Part shown: in pieces, positions 17,506 to 26,248 of the stretch
Layout of the letters: each line of letters opens with the position of its first letter
Numbering within the stretch: the first letter of the stretch is position 1
NCBI RefSeq assembly: GCF_051857545.1
Contig: NZ_JBPZHB010000006.1
Span: 124,001 to 188,000, forward strand
Direction: 5' to 3'
Length of the DNA: 64,000 nt
Source: Larkinella sp051857545
Lineage (GTDB): Bacteria > Bacteroidota > Bacteroidia > Cytophagales > Spirosomataceae
Program-made: the position numbers and the translations under genes
Notes under the pieces: generated by a model
Databases searched by the model: none
What the model was told of the DNA's origin: nothing
Seen by the model: the letters and a program-made list of their open reading frames with translations, nothing else

Positions 17506-18408
17506 CTACACTTTCTCAAACACCAGCCGGTAATGATCCATCGTCTCGCGTTCGAAGCAAACCCGGTTTGGGCTGACCCGGAAAACAGCAATCAGATCCC
17601 GCATGGCCTTGTTGGTCAGAAACCGGGGCAGCAAAGAAGCATACAATGCATATTTTTTCAGGTTAAAAGCCCGAAACCGCTTCCGCCATTGACCGATGGT
17701 TTCGATGTAATCCAGCCGTCCGCTGCTTTGCGAAATCAGCTTGAAATGGGGTGCCGCATTCCGGATCACCTGCTCGGGGCCGTAGGGCAGCCACGAACCC
17801 GGAAACTGGGCAATCATCAACGCCAGTGAATACGAATCTGAGTCCTTGGGTGCCTCCAGACTGATTTCTTCCAGCGGCAGCATGTTCTTGCTGAAAACCA
17901 TCGTCTGCATGTAAAACCGACCACCTACGGGCAGCAAATTGTAGAGATTCTTGAAAAAATCAGCGTAAACCGCGTCCTGCTGACCAGCTTTGTACTGCTC
18001 GATCGAACAGAAATGCTCCATGCCCCCGATGCAACTGACAGCATCGAAAGTGCCGTAATCGGCGGGGGTAATCAGGCGGCAGTCTTTCACTTCCACCGTC
18101 AGGCCATTCTGCACACAGGCCGCAGCCTGCGCCGACGACAGCGTTACACCCCGGCCAATGGCTCCCTGGCCCTTGATGTAGGTCAGGAACGGCCCCCAGC
18201 CGCAGCCCATGTCGAGCACTTTTGTGCCTTTGGTAATGTTCAGACTTTCTGCGATGAAACGGTGTTTCTGGCGTTGAGCCTCCTCCAGCGTCAGCTTAAA
18301 ATTGCCGTTGTACATCGCCCCGCTGTAGTCGCCGGTCTGGCCCACGCTGAGACGAAAAATTTGATCAATCGTGGAATACGTAAATTCTAAATCGTTCTGG
18401 GAAGCCAT
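17506..18408 (-). CDS. Class I SAM-dependent methyltransferase, cyclopropane-fatty-acid-synthase-like
   Basis: 300 aa from ATG at 18408; the frame extends upstream to 18510 but those residues look non-coding. The SAM motif I is V-L-D-M-G-C-G-W-G-P-F, followed by G-V-T-L-S-S and a motif S-C-I-G-G-M-E-H-F. These match the CFA synthase/mycolic-acid-type methyltransferases (V-L-D-I-G-C-G-W-G; E-M-x-E-H). The usual N-terminal domain of Cfa is absent, so it is a short version. It likely methylates an unsaturated lipid or a small molecule. It is convergent with the GRAS gene (27 bp apart). Confidence 0.82.
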   Translation of the reverse strand: MASQNDLEFTYSTIDQIFRLSVGQTGDYSGAMYNGNFKLTLEEAQRQKHRFIAESLNITKGTKVLDMGCGWGPFLTYIKGQGAIGRGVTLSSAQAAACVQNGLTVEVKDCRLITPADYGTFDAVSCIGGMEHFCSIEQYKAGQQDAVYADFFKNLYNLLPVGGRFYMQTMVFSKNMLPLEEISLEAPKDSDSYSLALMIAQFPGSWLPYGPEQVIRNAAPHFKLISQSSGRLDYIETIGQWRKRFRAFNLKKYALYASLLPRFLTNKAMRDLIAVFRVSPNRVCFERETMDHYRLVFEKV

Positions 18409-18630
18409 CGGTGGACGCAAGCGGGTGTTCGCCAATTTAGTTTTTTTATGATTCCACTGAACAATTCGTTCGTGAAAAATTTCCGGCATCGGGTTGAAAG
18501 CAAGCGGCAAAAGAAACCACTCTTCTCCCTTATTTTATCCCTGTTATAGCCAGATTGAAACCCACGTGATTGTCGCAATCAGCCCCGTAGATTGCCGTTT
18601 TCATACGCTCTCCGAGTCCGGATACGGTGG

Positions 18631-18638
18631 TAAATTTG
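18631..18638 (+). promoter_or_regulatory. -7 box for the DoxX-MFS pair
   Basis: TAAATTTG fits the Bacteroidetes -7 consensus, 27 bp before the start codon at 18666. The -33 element is not clear. Confidence 0.45.
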
Positions 18639-18665
18639 TCCTGTAAACAAACAACACCTACTGCC

Positions 18666-19082
18666 ATGAAAAAGACGAAAATTTTGTACTGGGTTTTTAC
18701 CGGATTATTCGCGTTTGTTATGCTGGGTTCTTCTATTCCCGATATTTTGGTTATACCGCAAGCCGTCGAAGGGTTTAAACAGATCCATCTGCCCGCCTAC
18801 CTGCTCCCGTTTCTGGGGTGGGCGAAACTGCTCGGCGTGCTGGCCATTCTGATTCCCGGTTTTCCCCGGATCAAGGAATGGGCGTATGCCGGACTGATTT
18901 TTGATTTACTGGGTGCCACCTATTGCGTCTTCAGCGCGGGAAAAGCCCCGATGGATTGGGCACCGATGCTTGTTTTTGTGGCTTTAGGGGCTGCCTCGTA
19001 CGTTTTTTACCACAAAAAACAGGCGTCTGCAACTTTCCCTGAATCCGGAAACCAGAATTCTCTGCGAGCGGTTTTAGGCTAG
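18666..19082 (+). CDS. DoxX-like family membrane protein
   Basis: 138 aa with four hydrophobic helices. The order fits DoxX-like proteins: W-V-F-T-G-L-F-A-F-V-M-L-G-S-S-I-P, then P-A-Y-L-L-P-F-L-G-W-A-K-L-L-G, then I-K-E-W-A-Y-A-G-L-I-F. It is a small inner-membrane protein of unknown biochemical role, sometimes linked to oxidative stress. It is followed after 31 bp by the MFS gene on the same strand, so cotranscription is plausible. Confidence 0.8.
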   Translation: MKKTKILYWVFTGLFAFVMLGSSIPDILVIPQAVEGFKQIHLPAYLLPFLGWAKLLGVLAILIPGFPRIKEWAYAGLIFDLLGATYCVFSAGKAPMDWAPMLVFVALGAASYVFYHKKQASATFPESGNQNSLRAVLG

Positions 19083-19113
19083 CGGACCGTTTGCCCCAGT
19101 AAACAACAGACTC

Positions 19114-20454
19114 ATGACGAACCGATTTTACGCCCTTCTCGCCAATACGCTAACCGCTTCCGTCATCAACAATTGCGTCTGGTTTGCGTTGACGTTCTGG
19201 TTATACCTCGAAACCAAGTCGGTGGTCGCCACGTCGATCATGGCCGGCATTTACCTGGGAACCGTTGCCGTTTCCGGCTTTTTTCTGGGTTCACTGGTCG
19301 ATCACAACCGCAAAAAAACCGCCATGATGCTGTCCAGCATCGGTTCTCTGGTGTTTTATCTGGTGGATCTGCTGCTCTACAGCGCGTTTCCGTCCTCCAC
19401 GTTTTCCAACCCGTCAAGTCCCATCCTGTGGCTCTTCATCCTGTTTGGGCTGCTGGGCGCCATTGCCGGTAACATTCGCACAATTGCCATTGCTACCCTC
19501 GTGACGATTCTGATTGACGAAGACCAGCGCGACAAAGCCAACGGGCTGGTCGGAACGGCCAACGGCGTGTCGTTTCTGGTCGCGTCGCTCTTCAGCGGTT
19601 TGGTGATCGGTTTTCTGGGCATGTTCTGGATGCTGGTGCTGGCCATTGCGCTGACAGCCCTGGTCATCGTTCACCTGAGCCTCCTTTCGATTCCTGAACC
19701 GGAAATTGTCGTTGCGGAAACGAAAACCAATCACCTCGACATCCGGGGCACGCTGAAGTCCGTACAACAAATTCCGGGTTTACTGGGACTTATTTTTTTC
19801 AACACCTTCAACAATTTCCTGGGTGGCGTTTTTATGTCGCTGATGGATGCCTACGGCCTGTCACTCGTTTCAGTGCAGGTTTGGGGTACATTGTGGGGTG
19901 TGTTGAGTCTGGGCTTTATTGTCGGCGGCATGGTGGTGGCCCGTAATGGTCTGGGTACCAAACCGCTCCGGACGCTTTTTCTGGCCAACCTTGCCATGTG
20001 GACGGTCTGCATTTTCTTCACCATTCAGGCGTCCATTATACTGCTTGCCGTTGGCATGTTTATTTATCTCTGCCTGATTCCGGTGGTGGAAGCGGCTGAG
20101 CAAACCATCATCCAAAAATTGATTTCGCCCGAACGACAGGGCCGGGTTTTCGGATTTGCCCAGAGTGTCGAGCAGGCGGCCTCGCCCATTACCGCCTTCA
20201 TCATCGGACCCATTGCCCAACTGGTGTTCATCCCGTTTATGACCACCGGCGCGGGCGTGGATTTGCTGGGGTCGTGGTTTGGTACCGGAAGTGCCCGGGG
20301 GCTGGCGCTGTTGTTTACCGTAACCGGCGTCATTGGTCTGCTCGTTACGCTGATCGCCATGCGCTCCGATTCGTACGGAATCCTTGCAAAAAAATACCAG
20401 CAGGCTCCCGAACTCGCCGACCAGGACCGCGCAACCGGCGCCGTTGCATCCTGA
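19114..20454 (+). CDS. MFS transporter, macrolide-efflux (MefA)-like
   Basis: 446 aa with about 12 membrane helices. The first half has the MFS loop (G-S-L-V-D-H-N-R-K-K between helices 2 and 3, the G-x-x-x-D-R-x-x-K pattern). Pieces such as I-S-P-E-R-Q-G-R-V-F-G-F-A-Q-S fit the MefA/enterobactin-exporter type of MFS. Its 3' end is 9 bp from the 3' end of the NRPS-like gene, on the opposite strand. It may export a product of that gene, but the convergent layout means they are not one operon. Confidence 0.85.
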   Translation: MTNRFYALLANTLTASVINNCVWFALTFWLYLETKSVVATSIMAGIYLGTVAVSGFFLGSLVDHNRKKTAMMLSSIGSLVFYLVDLLLYSAFPSSTFSNPSSPILWLFILFGLLGAIAGNIRTIAIATLVTILIDEDQRDKANGLVGTANGVSFLVASLFSGLVIGFLGMFWMLVLAIALTALVIVHLSLLSIPEPEIVVAETKTNHLDIRGTLKSVQQIPGLLGLIFFNTFNNFLGGVFMSLMDAYGLSLVSVQVWGTLWGVLSLGFIVGGMVVARNGLGTKPLRTLFLANLAMWTVCIFFTIQASIILLAVGMFIYLCLIPVVEAAEQTIIQKLISPERQGRVFGFAQSVEQAASPITAFIIGPIAQLVFIPFMTTGAGVDLLGSWFGTGSARGLALLFTVTGVIGLLVTLIAMRSDSYGILAKKYQQAPELADQDRATGAVAS

Positions 20455-20463
20455 TTCGATCCT

Positions 20464-23013
20464 TCACGAGTGTAAGTAGCCATTCACAATGGTTCCAATC
20501 CGGTAGCTATGGACCGAGTTCAAAACCTGATCGTGGTTGGCTTCCAGCCAGTGTTCTTCAAAACCGGTTTTAGCAAACAACTGCCAGCGAAAATCGGGCC
20601 GTATTTCGTACTGAAAAGCGGACGAATCGCTCGCCCGAAAGAGCACAATGGGGCAGGCAACCGGAATTTTCACCTCGGCCTGACGCGCGTATTGGTCGAC
20701 CGCAGCGAAACTTGGTTCCTGCCAATTGACGGCCTGTGTCCCCCCATCTGCACGGGTCGTCCGACTCGTTAAGCGGTTGCGATACCGCGCAACGGCCCGC
20801 TGCCAACTGGCGTTCCAGTCAACCGGCCGCTCCGCTTTAAAACCCGCAACCACCTTTCGCCCGATCCGGTGTACATCTTTCCGCAAGGATTCCCGAAACG
20901 TGATTCGCCGGTAGAGGGGCGTGTCCAGTAAAACAAGCCGGTTCAGAGTCGGTTGCTGCCTTTGCTCCAAGGCCAAAGCCACCTGATAGGCTACCAATCC
21001 GCCAAACGAAAACCCAATGAGCAGGCTATCCGCCGGTCTATCAATCGCCCGGGCGATCTGCTCGACCAGATCAGCCAGTGGAATCAGCGTCCCATTGGTT
21101 GTATACGGCTCGTAATGAACATAGTATACATTACAATGCTGATTCAGATGGCTTTCAATGCCGCGATACATTCGCCGATCACCCGGCAATGGCGGAATGA
21201 AATAGACGTGTTTCCGGTTACGTTCGGGTTTATTCAACGGAATACACTGAACCTGATGCCGCGCATAGCCCGTGAGGTAGTGCGCTAACGCTTTGGGCGT
21301 CGTATACGAAAAAACCGCCTGAACCGGCACGGTTTTTCCGATCCGGTTTTCCAACCCGGCCAGACAGCTCTCCGCCATCAGCGAATCGCCCCCGAGGTCC
21401 TGAAAAAAGTCATCATAGTCCGACAGAGCCGTTGTCAGCCCCAGTTCTTTTTGCCAGACGGACTTAATCAACGGAACGAAATCCCAGGCATCGGCTTCAT
21501 CGGCCAGCGGATGATCAGAAAGCTGACTTTCCGGCTCCGGCAGCGCGGCCAAACGAAGCCGGTCAATTTTACCCGTTTTAGTCAGTGGCAATGTATCGAG
21601 CAGAATGTACCGGTCGGGGAGCATAATGACCGGTAACCGTTGCGCCAGGAATTGCCGCAAACCGGCCAAATCAAAATCGGGTTCGGTACACAGAAACGCT
21701 TTCAGAATGAACCGGTTTTCGTGGGAAGTATCGTAAAGAACCGCAGCGTTTTTTACGCCCCTCCCGCTTTTCAATTCCTGTTCGATTTGAATCAGGCTTA
21801 CCTTTTGTCCGTTAATCTTGACTACAAAATCCGTGCGGCCACACCAGAACAAATACCCATCGGCGTCCAAAAAGCCCAGATCGCCGGTCGCATACGCGAT
21901 CATCCCGTCGGGCAGGCGTTGGTAGGCCCGTTGCGTAGCATCCCGATTATTCGGATAATCCGAGGGAATAGACAACGCCTGAACGATAATTTCACCCACC
22001 TGATTGTGAGGTAACGGCGCACCCGTTTCGGACCGAATCCAAACCGTTCGTCCGGACACCGGTTTGCCCACCGAAAAAAGATGATCCGTTACCGGCGTGT
22101 CGGTTCGCAGTTTATAATCCGAAATGGTCCGGGTTTCGGTCGTTGCATAGGCCACCTGCAGCGTCGTATGGGTCGAAAAACGTTTCTGAAAGCCTGTAAT
22201 ATCGGAGGACTGTATGGGTTCGGCACCGATGGAAAGAATCCGCAAGCCGGATAAGGCCCTAAAATCTGTATCGGTTTTTAACAACAGCCGAAACGTACTG
22301 ACCGACAAACTGCTGAATGTGATTTTCTGCTGCTGCCAGAAAACCGGCAACGACAACACGCCTTCTTTCTTCAGGTCGTAAAACACCAGCGTTGCGCCCG
22401 TCAGCAAAGCCGGAAAAATACAGGCCAGCGAGGCACTGAATTCGAGCGAAAACAGCAGGTCGATCCGGTCGGTAGCCGTAATTTCGTTGTCGATTATCTG
22501 CCGGAACGTGTCGGCCAGAACACTTGCGTGCGAGTGGATTACCTGCTTTGGCTGGCCGGTGCTGCCCGAGGTCATAAAAAGGCAAAAAGGCGTTTCCGGC
22601 GAAACGATCGGGCACGACTGCGGGGCAAGACGATCCGTTGGCAGCGTTTCGGGAAGGAGCGTTGGCAAGCCCGGATGGTTCGGAACTACCAGCGGCAACC
22701 GACTGATCAGACCGGGGCAGGCCCGCGACTGCACGACGTCGCCCAAGGATTCGACTGGTTGCGGATGGACTGAATGGTAGTAATTACCGGACAATAAAAC
22801 TCCGATCAAGGCGGCAACGTGTTCCAGCGGATCGTCGAGCAGAACGGGGATGCACTGCTGTCTGAAATTCCGAACCAGCAGCGCATCAGCATACTGATGA
22901 GCCCGGTGGAACAGCATTTCATAGGTTATGGTGCGGTTTCCCTCGCAAAAAGCAGCTTTGGTGGAATACCGTTGAGCGATTTCCGTCCACCGAAGCCGAA
23001 ATTCATCGTTCAT
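20464..23013 (-). CDS. Stand-alone NRPS-like protein: adenylation, carrier protein and thioesterase domains
   Basis: 849 aa. The A domain is at about residues 10-495, with A3 core T-S-G-S-T-G-Q-P-K (148-156), A5 Y-A-T-T-E-T (289-294), A7 Y-A-T-G-D (374-378) and A10 ending T-G-K-I-D-R (Lys482). The carrier domain is about 515-580 with D-L-G-G-D-S-L (Ser544 for phosphopantetheine). The thioesterase is about 600-845 with G-F-S-F-G-G (Ser669), an Asp in L-L-D-T-P and His in E-A-N-H-D. In core A4 the Asp that holds the amino group of amino acids is Ser (E-F-S-A-S-L; Ser193), so the substrate is probably not an ordinary alpha-amino acid. There is no condensation domain. It overlaps the GNAT gene upstream by 11 bp. 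Confidence 0.85.
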   Translation of the reverse strand: MNDEFRLRWTEIAQRYSTKAAFCEGNRTITYEMLFHRAHQYADALLVRNFRQQCIPVLLDDPLEHVAALIGVLLSGNYYHSVHPQPVESLGDVVQSRACPGLISRLPLVVPNHPGLPTLLPETLPTDRLAPQSCPIVSPETPFCLFMTSGSTGQPKQVIHSHASVLADTFRQIIDNEITATDRIDLLFSLEFSASLACIFPALLTGATLVFYDLKKEGVLSLPVFWQQQKITFSSLSVSTFRLLLKTDTDFRALSGLRILSIGAEPIQSSDITGFQKRFSTHTTLQVAYATTETRTISDYKLRTDTPVTDHLFSVGKPVSGRTVWIRSETGAPLPHNQVGEIIVQALSIPSDYPNNRDATQRAYQRLPDGMIAYATGDLGFLDADGYLFWCGRTDFVVKINGQKVSLIQIEQELKSGRGVKNAAVLYDTSHENRFILKAFLCTEPDFDLAGLRQFLAQRLPVIMLPDRYILLDTLPLTKTGKIDRLRLAALPEPESQLSDHPLADEADAWDFVPLIKSVWQKELGLTTALSDYDDFFQDLGGDSLMAESCLAGLENRIGKTVPVQAVFSYTTPKALAHYLTGYARHQVQCIPLNKPERNRKHVYFIPPLPGDRRMYRGIESHLNQHCNVYYVHYEPYTTNGTLIPLADLVEQIARAIDRPADSLLIGFSFGGLVAYQVALALEQRQQPTLNRLVLLDTPLYRRITFRESLRKDVHRIGRKVVAGFKAERPVDWNASWQRAVARYRNRLTSRTTRADGGTQAVNWQEPSFAAVDQYARQAEVKIPVACPIVLFRASDSSAFQYEIRPDFRWQLFAKTGFEEHWLEANHDQVLNSVHSYRIGTIVNGYLHS

Positions 23014-23770
23014 ACAGGCGGTAACATTTATAAGGCACTAGTCCCACTTTTAACATGTTTCGGTAACTTGCGCCACCGTCGTAGGCCCACGAAATAACGC
23101 TCCGGGCGTTTTGGGCATTTGCCTGGTTGAGACGCGTTACCAGCGCGGTCGTATGATACCCCCGGTTTCGGAAGGCCGGCAGGATGGCCCCTCCCGCCAG
23201 AAAAAAATCGCTTTCAATTCCGTACAAAACCGCAATCCCTACCGGCTCGGCCTGATCCCTGACCCGAAACAGAGCAATGTTTTCATTGTCTAGCAATTGC
23301 CTGAAATTAGTGATCACAGGTGCCGTATTTTTCTGTTCCGACTCAAAAGCGGCCAGATAATCGCTTGTAAAATCCGGAAGCGTGGCCGCCTGAACCCGTT
23401 CGAGTTGAAGATTTTCCGGTATCGGCTGCGAACGGTGCTGAAGCATTGGATCCTCAACCGCCATCAGCCGTTCTTTCAGGCGATATCCGTTGTCCAGCAA
23501 AAACCGGTACTGGTTCTCATCGCTACGGGCTTCATCGAGGAGGAGTTTGTGGTGATGAATGGATCGGGAGGAATAAAACGCATTGGCTTGTCCGACAACA
23601 TCAACGATCTTCGCCGGTTCGTGGCATACGCAATAATTGAAATAGCCAACCTCCGTAAAGGAAAGCAGCAAATGAGTAGGATACGATTCGATGGTGATTT
23701 TACCGGTATTTTCGACAACACCAGCGTAGCGACGAAGTCGTTCGATATCGTATTCAAAAAATAAATCCAT
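23003..23770 (-). CDS. GNAT-family N-acetyltransferase paired with the NRPS-like gene
   Basis: 255 aa. The C-terminal half has the acetyl-CoA loop of GNAT enzymes: G-G-A-I-L-P-A-F-R-N-R-G-Y-H-T-T-A-L (R-x-x-G-x-x type), followed by A-R-S-V-I-S-W-A and a final Y-R-N-M-L-K-V-G-L. The N-terminal 100 residues are a less conserved lid. The stop overlaps the NRPS-like start by 11 bp, which implies translational coupling. It may acylate the amino or hydroxyl group of the molecule loaded by the NRPS-like protein; that is inference from the overlap. Confidence 0.8.
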   Translation of the reverse strand: MDLFFEYDIERLRRYAGVVENTGKITIESYPTHLLLSFTEVGYFNYCVCHEPAKIVDVVGQANAFYSSRSIHHHKLLLDEARSDENQYRFLLDNGYRLKERLMAVEDPMLQHRSQPIPENLQLERVQAATLPDFTSDYLAAFESEQKNTAPVITNFRQLLDNENIALFRVRDQAEPVGIAVLYGIESDFFLAGGAILPAFRNRGYHTTALVTRLNQANAQNARSVISWAYDGGASYRNMLKVGLVPYKCYRLYER

Positions 23771-23775
23771 GAATG

Positions 23776-23807
23776 GGTACTATAGGTTTAGAAAATGCAA
23801 TAGTACC
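23776..23807 (-). promoter_or_regulatory. Operator-like palindrome over the -7 box of the GNAT-NRPS pair
   Basis: GGTACTAT (23776-23783) and ATAGTACC (23800-23807) form a perfect 8-bp inverted repeat with a 16-nt spacer. On the minus strand a -7-like box TACTATTG runs from 23805 to 23798, inside the distal half-site. A repressor bound here would block RNA polymerase. No cognate regulator gene is next to it. Confidence 0.45.
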
Positions 23808-23968
23808 ATTTTTTGGAAAAAGTAACTTTATGTATACTCAATCTACTTATTAAGAAATGATCCAATGTTCCTTTTAAGGCGTGAATCGTGCTGAAAAAAC
23901 TGAAAAAATTTGCCACTTATTTTTCAAACCGAATAACAATTTACGCCGGGGCGCGTTATATACCTGTA

Positions 23969-24068
23969 TTTCGCTCGTGGTAAGGATATTAACGGAGACG
24001 TGGATTATCCTTACAATCGGGTGAAACAAAAAAGCCAGGTGACTTCGGTCGTCTGGCTTTCTTTTTTG
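23969..24068 (+). ncRNA. Candidate structured small RNA ending in an intrinsic terminator
   Basis: In a 508-bp gap without a gene, an outer stem TTTCGCTCG/CGGGTGAAA (23969-23977 with 24018-24026, two G-U pairs) encloses a perfect 9-bp stem GTAAGGATA/TATCCTTAC (23980-23988 with 24006-24014). The tip can pair ACG/CGT around a GAGA tetraloop. A terminator hairpin (agccagg...ctggct with a TTCG loop, 24032-24058) plus T-run follows at once. The 5' end is not determined; a weak promoter-like TTTG...TAACAATTT lies about 30-60 bp upstream. On the opposite strand the terminator would come first, so plus-strand transcription is favoured. No known RNA family was recognised. The rest of the gap (23830-23930 and 24070-24278) shows nothing. 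Confidence 0.4.
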
Positions 24069-24278
24069 GCAAAAATCATCCCCTTTGCTGCCTGATCGAA
24101 TCGCAGTCCGATTGCCCTACCCCTCTTTTTTCGATGCAAACCAGATTTGTGTCAAAAGACTGATCAGTCTGTTTGCTTGCGAGAACGGAACCCGAACGAC
24201 CATGCAGGAACCATCAAGCGGTTCGCTGTCGCCCACTGAAAACCATCCCAACACCGCTCTACTTTATACAACCCATCC

Positions 24279-24671
24279 TTATTTGGGTTTGTCTGCTTTG
24301 GGTTTGAGGCTTCCCCGGGCAATGGGCTCCGGTTTTGATTTGGGGTCCGTGAAACGTAGCAGCGTCGCCGTTGGAAATACCGCTTTGGGAGCCTTGAGAA
24401 TAACGAGTTGATACGACCGCGTGCCAATCACCAGATTGTAATACGACATATCGTTCTCAGCCGCCTGGGGCAATCCCCAATTCGCCACTGGTTCTTTCGC
24501 GAGCAATTTTTCGTCCTCCAGCGACAAGGCGGCAAAAACCGTATCGGGTAAAAACTGTTTGCCGGTAACCCCTTCAATAGCCGTGACGACGGCGGGTGGG
24601 GTGGATTTGGTTTGCGCCTGGGCTGACACTCCGATCAGCAGCAAAGGCAATACAAAAAGCAGTATTTTCAT
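24279..24671 (-). CDS. Small secreted protein of unknown function
   Basis: 130 aa with a clear signal peptide (M-K-I-L-L-F-V-L-P-L-L-L...S-A-Q-A-Q, about 20 residues). The mature part is 110 residues with no recognised motif and ends in a Lys/Pro-rich tail (P-K-A-D-K-P-K). A middle section, N-L-V-I-G-T-R-S-Y-Q-L-V-I-L, looks like beta strands. It stands alone, divergent from the chitinase gene. The coding call rests on the signal peptide and codon pattern. Confidence 0.7.
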   Translation of the reverse strand: MKILLFVLPLLLIGVSAQAQTKSTPPAVVTAIEGVTGKQFLPDTVFAALSLEDEKLLAKEPVANWGLPQAAENDMSYYNLVIGTRSYQLVILKAPKAVFPTATLLRFTDPKSKPEPIARGSLKPKADKPK

Positions 24672-24780
24672 GACGTTGAAGTAGATTCGTAGGTAATAAA
24701 CTCATTTGTGGTCCGCTGGTTTTCAAAACCACTCCTGTGGTCTTTGGTGAGTTTGTAGAAGCAGGCTCTCGTCGTACCCA

Positions 24781-24810
24781 TTGTCCATCTCGCCATTGGT
24801 GTTAATTTTA
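24781..24810 (+). promoter_or_regulatory. Promoter for the chitinase gene
   Basis: TTG (24781-24783) and TAATTTTA (24803-24810) are 19 bp apart, close to the -33/-7 consensus with one mismatch; the start codon is 33 bp downstream. Confidence 0.4.
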
Positions 24811-24842
24811 CAGCTTCTCGACCAAACACATTGACCAACCTG

Positions 24843-26003
24843 ATGATGAAACGACCGCACGGTATTCTGACACTCCTTTTTCTGGCTCTTCTTTACCAAT
24901 CCGTCCTCGTTGGGCAACCGGTTTTGGGCCAGTCCAAACCCAAAAAATACGTTCTGATCGGCTACGTCGGCGGGGGCGGCTGGACCAAAAACGACATCGA
25001 ACCCCAGAAACTGACGCACATCAATTACGCATTTGCCGTACCCGCCCAAAATGGCGAACTGGCCCCAATCAAGGCAAAAGATTCGGTCAATCTGGCTACG
25101 CTGAACACCCTGAAAACGATCAATAAAGACCTGCAAATCCTGATTTCCATTGGCGGCTGGGGCGGTTGCCGGTATTTTTCCGATGCCTCGCTGACCGATG
25201 CAGCCCGGAAGAAATTTGCAAAAAGTGCGGTTTCGTTCATGAAAAAACACCGGCTCGATGGCGTCGATATAGACTGGGAATATCCGGATCAGATTGGCGA
25301 AAACAACATCTTCCGGCCCGTAGACAAACAGAACTTCACGCTGTTACTGAAAGAGTTACGGGAGCAACTGGATGCGCAGGGCAAAAAAGACAACCGACCC
25401 GCATCCCGCCATTACCTGCTAACGGCAGCCACCGGGGGCGACACGGCTTTTGTAAACCACACAGAACTGGGCAATGCACAGAAATACCTTGACTACGTCA
25501 ACATCATGACCTACGACTTGTATCACGGCAACGATAAAAAAACCGGTCACCACAGCCCGCTGTACCAATCGGCCCTGAGCGACCGGTCGCGCAACAGCTC
25601 CGACGACGCCGTCAACGGCCACATCAAAGCCGGGGTTCCGGCCCGCAAAATTGTGCTTGGCCTGCCTTTTTACGGACGCGGCTGGACGGCGGTCAATCCG
25701 GTCAACAAGGGCTTGTTTCAACCCTCTGCGGGCAAACACATGAGCCCGAATTATGATGATCTGGTGGCTAATTACGTCAACAAAAACGGGTATACCCGGT
25801 ATTGGGACGACAAAGCCAAAGCGCCGTATCTGTGGAACCCGGAAAGCCGTACGTTCATTTCGTATGCCGACAAGGAATCGATGAAACACAAAATTGATTA
25901 CGTCAAATCCAAGGGGCTGGCCGGGGCCATGTTCTGGGAATACACCCTTGATTTAAAGGAGGATAAACTATTGGATGTGCTGGTGAAAGAATTGGCGAAA
26001 TGA
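24843..26003 (+). CDS. Secreted GH18 chitinase
   Basis: 386 aa from ATG at 24843 (a second ATG follows at once). The signal peptide ends near V-L-G-Q. The GH18 catalytic motif D-G-V-D-I-D-W-E is complete; the last residue is the proton donor (Glu146). The second conserved strand S-I-G-G-W and the M-T-Y-D, G-L-P-F-Y-G-R-G-W and A-M-F-W-E-Y segments of the barrel are all present. It lacks a carbohydrate-binding or T9SS tail, so it is a compact, probably periplasmic or secreted endo-chitinase. It is monocistronic and followed by a large hairpin. Confidence 0.93.
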   Translation: MMKRPHGILTLLFLALLYQSVLVGQPVLGQSKPKKYVLIGYVGGGGWTKNDIEPQKLTHINYAFAVPAQNGELAPIKAKDSVNLATLNTLKTINKDLQILISIGGWGGCRYFSDASLTDAARKKFAKSAVSFMKKHRLDGVDIDWEYPDQIGENNIFRPVDKQNFTLLLKELREQLDAQGKKDNRPASRHYLLTAATGGDTAFVNHTELGNAQKYLDYVNIMTYDLYHGNDKKTGHHSPLYQSALSDRSRNSSDDAVNGHIKAGVPARKIVLGLPFYGRGWTAVNPVNKGLFQPSAGKHMSPNYDDLVANYVNKNGYTRYWDDKAKAPYLWNPESRTFISYADKESMKHKIDYVKSKGLAGAMFWEYTLDLKEDKLLDVLVKELAK

Positions 26004-26015
26004 GTAAAAGTTGTA

Positions 26016-26102
26016 TCGCGGAGGTAAGCGGAGTAAAAAGAGTTAAGCGGAGAAAATTAAAAAAACTCTGCTTAACTCTTTTTACTCCGCTCAACTCCGC
26101 GA
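26016..26102. terminator. Large near-perfect hairpin after the chitinase gene
   Basis: Arms of about 37 nt (cgcggag...aagagtta and its complement) enclose a 13-nt A-rich loop. It sits 13 bp after the chitinase stop codon. It may end transcription or stabilise the mRNA; its length also resembles an intergenic repeat element. There is no T-run of usual length after it. Confidence 0.6.
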
Positions 26103-26218
26103 AATAGTTCTTTTGGTTTAGTCAAACAGGTGCATTTTAGCGGGTTATACCATTGTTATCTTTCGACGAAAGACACCTGATTTTTAGCCAATACCTTATT
26201 CATTGCAGGGTTCTCTGC

Positions 26219-26226
26219 TACATTTG
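26219..26226 (+). promoter_or_regulatory. -7 box of the GDPD gene
   Basis: TACATTTG is a perfect TAnnTTTG match 22 bp before the GDPD start codon; the -33 element is unclear. Confidence 0.45.
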
Positions 26227-26248
26227 CGCAGGTAATCCGCTAAACCGT

